From: Pigoraptor chileana
Lineage: Eukaryota > Opisthokonta > Filasterea
Length of the DNA stretch: 27,128 bases
Assembly: GCA_943704495.1 (NCBI GenBank)
Contig: CALSCR010000276.1
Location: forward strand, 1 to 27,128
Direction of reading: 5' to 3'
Shown: piece after piece, positions 22,099 to 27,128 of the stretch
Numbering within the stretch: the first letter of the stretch is position 1
How the letters are laid out: every line of letters begins with the position of its first letter
Notes under the pieces: model-generated
Seen by the model: only the letters and a program-made list of their open reading frames with translations
What the model was told of the DNA's origin: nothing
The model's database searches: none
Program-made: the position numbers and the translations under genes

Positions 22099-23673
22099 GC
22101 CAATTGTCAGGCGTCGCAACTCGCGAGGAGCACCAACCTTTAGCTCAAGCACGAGGTCGATGCGGTCCTTTGCAAGCGGATTGATGTCGTTCACAATGAG
22201 CCCCAACACGACGTCCAGGCCGTGTGTGTCGTGATTCGCAATGCATTCCTGTTGCATTGAAAACGATACGGGGGAGTGACAGAACACACAGCAATGAGCC
22301 TATTGCACACAGGCGCACATGCACACACACACACAGGCACAACGCACACACAGGCACAACGCACACACAGGCGCAACGCACGCACACACACACTAGCATG
22401 TACTGCGATATCGCACCTGGTTCTCGTGGCACGGCCCCTGGCAGTACTCCGTGAGCGTGATGAGGCACTGATTGATAATGGAGCAGTTGTTTTCGTTGAT
22501 GTACAGACCAAGAAGGCCAACACCACCAGACGTCGATCCGCAGATGCAGTCGAGATACTTGAACGTCTCCTCGACAAGATTGTACGAAGTCCGCGACGTT
22601 TGCTGCTTGCGAATGTAGTTCTGCGAGACAACGGGTGTGCATGCGCGCGTGTGTGTATGTATGTTGTACGTGTGCATGTATGTGTGTATGCATGTGTGTA
22701 TGTATGAATATGTGCGTGTAAAAACAAATAATAGTTAAAAAATGAACACAATAACTTCGCGGGGGCATTTAAAGCCTCACCGCCACTGTCAAAACGCACA
22801 TTCAAGCAATGCGCACCTGGAGGTTGAGGTTGTGGTTCTCACACAAGAGCTGCAGAAAGCGGAGAATTGCTTGCATGCACGTGAAGTCAACGGCGGTGAG
22901 CGTGATCGACATGGTGATGTCGTCGCCCTTGTCTCCCTTGACTGCAATACACACACACACACACAGATAGACACAAAAGAAAGGACGAACCGGGGTTAGT
23001 AGAGGTTGCCGTTGACAATTACTGCTTCACATCTATTGCTACTTCATCAATATATAGCCGTTGACACACTCCATCGCTGCCACACACACACACTACACTA
23101 CAGTACATACACACACACACATGCGAATGCGCCACACTGCGCAGCGTGATGACCCACTCGTATTATATCCGCTGATGAGCTCGTTCATACTGTGGTGCAT
23201 ACGGTTGTGAATCTGTCGGAAAAACGCCTCCGACCCGCTGTGTCCAAAGCGAGCGTAAAACGACTGCTGAATGCGAGTATTTCCGCCCTCCAGGAGAGCA
23301 ATGCCCAGGCGAATGCTCTCGAGGAAGACCATGGGGTCGTCGTTGCCTGCGAGATGTGTGGATGCATGGTGAGCAGCGACAAGGACAGACAAAGACACAT
23401 GCACAGACAAATACAGGCACAAACACAGACACAACCACATATGCGCTGTTCGTGTTCGTGATATCGGAACATTTCTCACCGATGATAAGGTCGATCACAA
23501 GGTTCGAGGCGCCGTTTTTGTCGAGGTCATTCTGGGTCGATTCGGTGACGATTGGCTCTAGTATGGCATCGCCAAAAAAGAGACGGAATGTGGCATGCCG
23601 CAGCCTCTCAGCACGTGCGCTGAACGCCACCGGAGACATCATGCGACGCAGTGTTGCCAAAACCTGTTGCAGT

Positions 23674-23706
<33 letters not shown>

Positions 23707-26700
23707 GTTGACAAAAAATGGTACAGGACAATTAGCAAAGATTATACGCTTCTGTTGAATGAAGCATACATGCCATGCATGGTATTGCCATCACACGGAG
23801 TTTCGCGTTGACAGAGACACGGATACAGACAGACACACATACGCACACACACACACACACACACACAGAACAGGAGGGCCTACCTGCACACAGAGCATCT
23901 TTTCACGGTCGCCCAAAATGCGCATGTGGCTAACAAGCTTCTCAATCAGCCTTGCGCTGGGCACGTGACTCGACGCCGTGATCAGCCGGTGCGGGTGCTG
24001 CAGGATTTCCACAAGCACGGAAAATTCGGCCTCCATCAGCATCTTCATCTCGTCTTCAATTTCGGATACGTAGCCGTGCAGTCCCTCGACAATCGTGCGC
24101 GCCTCTGCTGCCTCCAGATCCGACGTCTGCAGTTCGGCGAGCTGTCGCTCCTTCTTCTTCCGAATGCGCTCGACAAATTTGTCCGCCGCCTTCTTGGTAG
24201 AGTGTTTCGTGGAAAGCCATTCCTGATGTTGTTTACATTGTTTTGTTGTTGTTGTTGACGTTGTTGTTTATGTATATGTTGTTGTTTCCAAAAAGAGAGT
24301 TTGGTTAGAATTTGATCACGCAATTGCACGCTCATGCACTGGCAAATCTAATCAGTTCGCAAGCAGTAAATATCGGACGGACAAAGCTGACCTAACTAAG
24401 ACAAGCACGCACGCACGAACGCACGCACACACACACACACACACGCACACGAGCACGACACACACGTGCGCAACACACACAACACACATAATAACACACG
24501 CACACGCAACACCCACGCACGCACGCACACCCACCTGAATACCGAGGGTGAGCTCGTCCGACAGCTGGACATTCTCGGTCTTGGCCGCTTCGTACAGCTG
24601 TCGCAGGCAGCTTTCCGTTTGCGGACGCTCTGACGCTTCCCACCACTCGCACCTGCATCGTGCACACACATACGCAACACATTGAAGGAGAAGAGATCAG
24701 AAACACAAACACACGCTCACACAAACATACATTCATGATATACGAGCTTGTTTATTACTATTCAAAATACGTGGTTGTGCTATAACATTGCCAAACAGCC
24801 GCAAAGAAAGCTTTGAGCCGCCATGAATACATACACGCAACAAACACGCGCGCCCACACTCCATCAAAATTATATAATAACAAGGCGACACAACAACAAC
24901 AAAAAAAGAAACCGCGTTGCAGAACTCACTTTGCGAGGTTGTAGACTGCCTCAAGCACTTCTCCAATGAGGTTCTGCAGCGTGACCACCGAGACGGCAGG
25001 CGCGCTAGACGGGGGAGCAGATGCCGCCATATTGTGCACAGACGACGCCAATTGGTTCGTGAAAAAGAGAATAAGCGAGTGCAGCACCGACCGCGAGATG
25101 TAGTGGTTGAGGTCAAGATCGTCACCGGCGTACAACGGAGACGACGCCGCGCGAATGTCGGCGAGAAACGACTTGATGAGGCTCCACACGTGTTGGGATC
25201 CCGCAATCTCCTTCACCTCTACCTCCGTGTCGGCGTAAGTGTGGTTCAGAAGGTCGACGTAGGCGGCACGCACCTTCGAATCGGCCTCTTTGCAATTGAT
25301 GACCTGTCGCGTGCGTACGTATGCGTGAATTTGTGATTAATAAGGATTGTGGGCCTTGTATCCGGTTACAGTGACAATCACAAACACACACAGACACACA
25401 CACACACCTTGACAATGTCCTCGAGGGCGAGCAGCGACTGGCACTTGATCTCAGTGTTCGCGTTTTTGCCCTCCGTGCAGTACGCGAGCAGTTGAATCAG
25501 CGCAATGTGATACTGCATTTGAACAAACACAAGAGAGAGAGAGCGAGAGAGGGAGAGAGCGAGGGAGAGAGAGACCTTTAGTACTCAAAACGCCTTAAGC
25601 CTAGGCTCATCGACTCCACAAACAAAAGCAAAAAGAGAGAGAAACACACAGTGTGAAACGGCGTTTGATAGACGCAATTCTAAAAGCCATTGCGTCAGCG
25701 CAATAATTGCAAGATTGCATCCAGGTCACGTGGCCACACGCAGCCCGTATCATCAGCACACACATACACATACACACACACACAGATTGACTGGCGCTCT
25801 GATTAACAGTGAGCCCAAAAAATTATGAGCCCTAAGATTATTAGATTATTAAGCAGCACACGCATATGTGTTGCAGACACATCCATACAGGCACAGGCAC
25901 ACATAGTCACATACTCACAGTCACACACACACACATACCTGCAGCTCGGACACGTCGGGATCCGTCACGGGGGATTTGTCTGTCATCAAGCTGCGCAGTT
26001 GCTGAAAGCTGTTATGGTCGTTGTAGAAGACAAGAACATCCTCGCCAGCCGTGAGCAGCGCCTGCATCACCATATCCTGAGACTTGCGGAAGCACTGTCC
26101 TCCCACGCGCACAATGTTCTTCAGGAACTCAAGGTGAGGCACATAGCGACCCTGCGACTCGAGACACCCGACAAAGTGCTGGATGACCTACATATTTGAA
26201 ACAAAGTACATGCACACATCGCACGAGATAGAGTGTGGTGGATGGGTCGGATTGATTAGCGTTCATAAAACTTTGCTATTGTTTGAAAGGTAACATACAA
26301 CACAGAAAAAACAATACACAGGAAATTCGAGACAAAATGACATCAGTGAGCACTCACCCCCCCCCCCCCCCCCCCACTCACACTCGCACGCACACACGCA
26401 CACACCTTTTCGGAGATCGAACCACAGAGCGTCGAGTTATTAACGAATATGTAGTTGATCGTCTGTCCCGCAAAAGCGTGCTTGGTCATCTCGTCCATGA
26501 AAAAGTCAATGTACTTGTGCAGTATCGCCTGGTTCTGCTCGTTCCTCAGACAAAAAGACTGCAGAAACACGTGCGCAATAATAAACACCTCTCGCATCCG
26601 CTCGTCGTGCAGGTCCGTCGCAATCTTCAACAGGTCAATGACCTGCGTGTGCGCCCCGAGGTTTCGCAGCAGTCGTTGGTTCTCAGAGTTGTGCGTCTTA

Positions 26701-26938
26701 CTCATCGGATCGGAGATCTGTTCCAGGAGATCGTTATAGGATCCGGATATGCTTAATGCACGGGCACGTCCGTCTGATTTGCGGTGCTTTTTCATCAGGC
26801 GATCGGCGAGCGACGCGGGCTTGGCTGGCTTGACGACGGTTGCTGTGCATAGCTGAGTGAGGCGCTTGAGTATATCCAGAATGCGCACATAGTTGTCGCC
26901 GGATTGTTTGGACGCACCCTCCGCGTCGTCGTCGCCAC
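19331..26938 (-). CDS. ITPR: Inositol 1,4,5-trisphosphate receptor calcium channel, 5'-partial, 14 exons
   Basis: Releases calcium from the ER on IP3 binding. Exons: 26938-26406, 26187-25939, 25512-25408, 25303-24930, 24652-24535, 24222-23884, 23663-23480, 23346-23158, 22941-22817, 22620-22417, 22248-22138, 21978-21883, 21649-21338, 21028-19331; all phases agree, giving 1,544 residues. The IP3-binding core and MIR domains (~1,100 residues) are off the right edge. Seen in order: RIH-type helical repeats ([25 protein letters not shown]), a charged coiled coil at ~24070-24200, the RIH-associated block ([43 protein letters not shown]), [15 protein letters not shown], then six membrane segments, selectivity filter GGGIGD (20135-20152), S6 running into IIDTFADLR, a CFICG...HIRVEH zinc-binding motif, and ESYVSNMI with [13 protein letters not shown], which mark it as IP3 receptor rather than ryanodine receptor. 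A coiled coil and Ser/Pro-rich tail end it. No break seen. Confidence 0.96.
22051..22097. repeat. (AC)n microsatellite in an IP3-receptor intron
   Basis: About 18 uninterrupted AC units (22061-22097) preceded by a broken stretch, in intron 21979-22137. Sense strand reads TG, starting about 40 bases after the donor. Confidence 0.9.
22320..22390. repeat. 17-bp minisatellite embedded in AC repeats
   Basis: The unit GGCACAACGCACACACA recurs at 22336, 22353 and 22370 with one or two changes, inside IP3-receptor intron 22249-22416. Confidence 0.75.
22635..22720. repeat. TG/TA/CG-rich microsatellite next to an IP3-receptor splice acceptor
   Basis: Imperfect TG with GCATG interruptions in intron 22621-22816. 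It is the main IP3-receptor intronic tract whose sense strand reads CA, and it lies at the acceptor side. Confidence 0.8.
23674..23710. repeat. (TTG)n trinucleotide repeat at an IP3-receptor acceptor
   Basis: About ten TTG units then TTTG TTG; on the sense strand (CAA)n lies 10 bases before the acceptor of exon 23663-23480. Confidence 0.9.
24242..24287. repeat. Interrupted TTG repeat near the next IP3-receptor acceptor
   Basis: TTG units broken by ACG and TATGTATA; sense strand CAA-rich, about 20 bases before the acceptor of exon 24222-23884. It resembles the TTG tract of the neighbouring intron at 23674-23710. Confidence 0.8.
24405..24530. repeat. CA/CG-rich microsatellite at an IP3-receptor donor
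   Basis: About 125 bp of CA with CG interruptions, filling the donor side of intron 24223-24534. On the sense strand the donor GTGGGTGTGCGTGCG merges directly into it. Confidence 0.85.
25532..25574. repeat. (GA)n tract, a CT pyrimidine run on the sense strand
   Basis: GAGA with GC and GG interruptions, about 20-60 bases upstream (in transcription sense) of the acceptor of exon 25512-25408. In the sense strand it is a long CT-rich tract and could act as the pyrimidine tract of this intron. Confidence 0.75.
26357..26405. repeat. C19 homopolymer plus CA repeats at an IP3-receptor donor
   Basis: Nineteen C's at 26357-26375 followed by CA/CG repeats up to the donor at 26405. Sense strand: GTGTGTGCGTG repeats leading into a run of 19 G. 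Confidence 0.9.
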
Positions 26939-27128
26939 CTGGATTGCAAGAACATATGGTATTCAAAGTGAGCGTTTTGGCGTCTTGGGATTTCTTTGGG
27001 AATATGCCAATGGGAATATGCCAATGGCAGGAAAAAAGGTGGGTCAAGCACATGGAGACGTCGTTGAATGGGCGGGCACACTTTTGATGGGTGGGTGAGA
27101 ATTATGCAGATAGAAAGAAAAAGGGGGG
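26939..27128 (-). other. Intron of the IP3-receptor gene, cut by window edge
   Basis: Sequence upstream (in sense) of the acceptor ATCCAG at 26939-26944. No exon-like frame homologous to the receptor is seen. It contains a perfect 14-bp direct duplication, GGAATATGCCAATG, at 26999-27012 and 27013-27026. Confidence 0.65.

Noticed and set aside
1-27128. Mobile elements, retroviral or virus-like remains, CRISPR arrays
   Set aside because: No reverse transcriptase, integrase, transposase, terminal repeats or spaced palindromic repeats were seen; the tandem repeats found are simple microsatellites and minisatellites.

Overview
The window is nuclear DNA from an intron-rich unicellular eukaryote that most likely bears a flagellum. 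Genes are split by GT-AG introns of about 100-530 bp, the standard stop codons fit every model, and most introns are filled with TG/CA microsatellites. An IP3-receptor calcium channel, a trefoil-bearing acid alpha-glucosidase, a beta-mannosidase and an FSIP1 homologue together point away from plants and most fungi, and towards a protist such as a heterotrophic flagellate or unicellular holozoan relative. I cannot name the species.

Layout. (1) 134-3098, minus: 5' part of a secreted/lysosomal GH2 beta-mannosidase, five exons; the 3' end lies off the left edge. (2) 3801-7231, plus: FSIP1-like coiled-coil protein, two exons, divergent from the mannosidase. (3) 8665-9816, minus, and 10942-11916, plus: two paralogous small genes arranged head to head. 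Each has a conserved N-terminal motif and a segment that reads like a PH-type fold; I could not assign a named family. (4) 12493-13592, minus: secreted Cys-rich protein with two related halves and a GPI-anchor-like tail. (5) 14130-17600, minus: complete GH31 acid alpha-glucosidase, five exons. (6) 17601-19330: no gene, but a short array of alternating ~47/44-bp repeats at 18222-18424. (7) 19331-26938, minus: C-terminal ~1,544 residues of an inositol 1,4,5-trisphosphate receptor in 14 exons, ending with the channel pore and tail; the ligand-binding N-terminus is off the right edge.

The genes do not form one pathway. The two glycosidases would both act in lysosomal glycan breakdown, the IP3 receptor is an ER calcium channel, and FSIP1 belongs to the flagellum/cilium. 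I saw no transposon, retroelement, tRNA, rRNA or CRISPR. The least explained items are the head-to-head paralogue pair, the Cys-rich surface protein, the alternating repeat array, and the strong tendency of intronic repeats to read TG on the transcribed (sense) strand. Exon borders were set by hand from reading frame, splice dinucleotides and phase, so single borders may be off.
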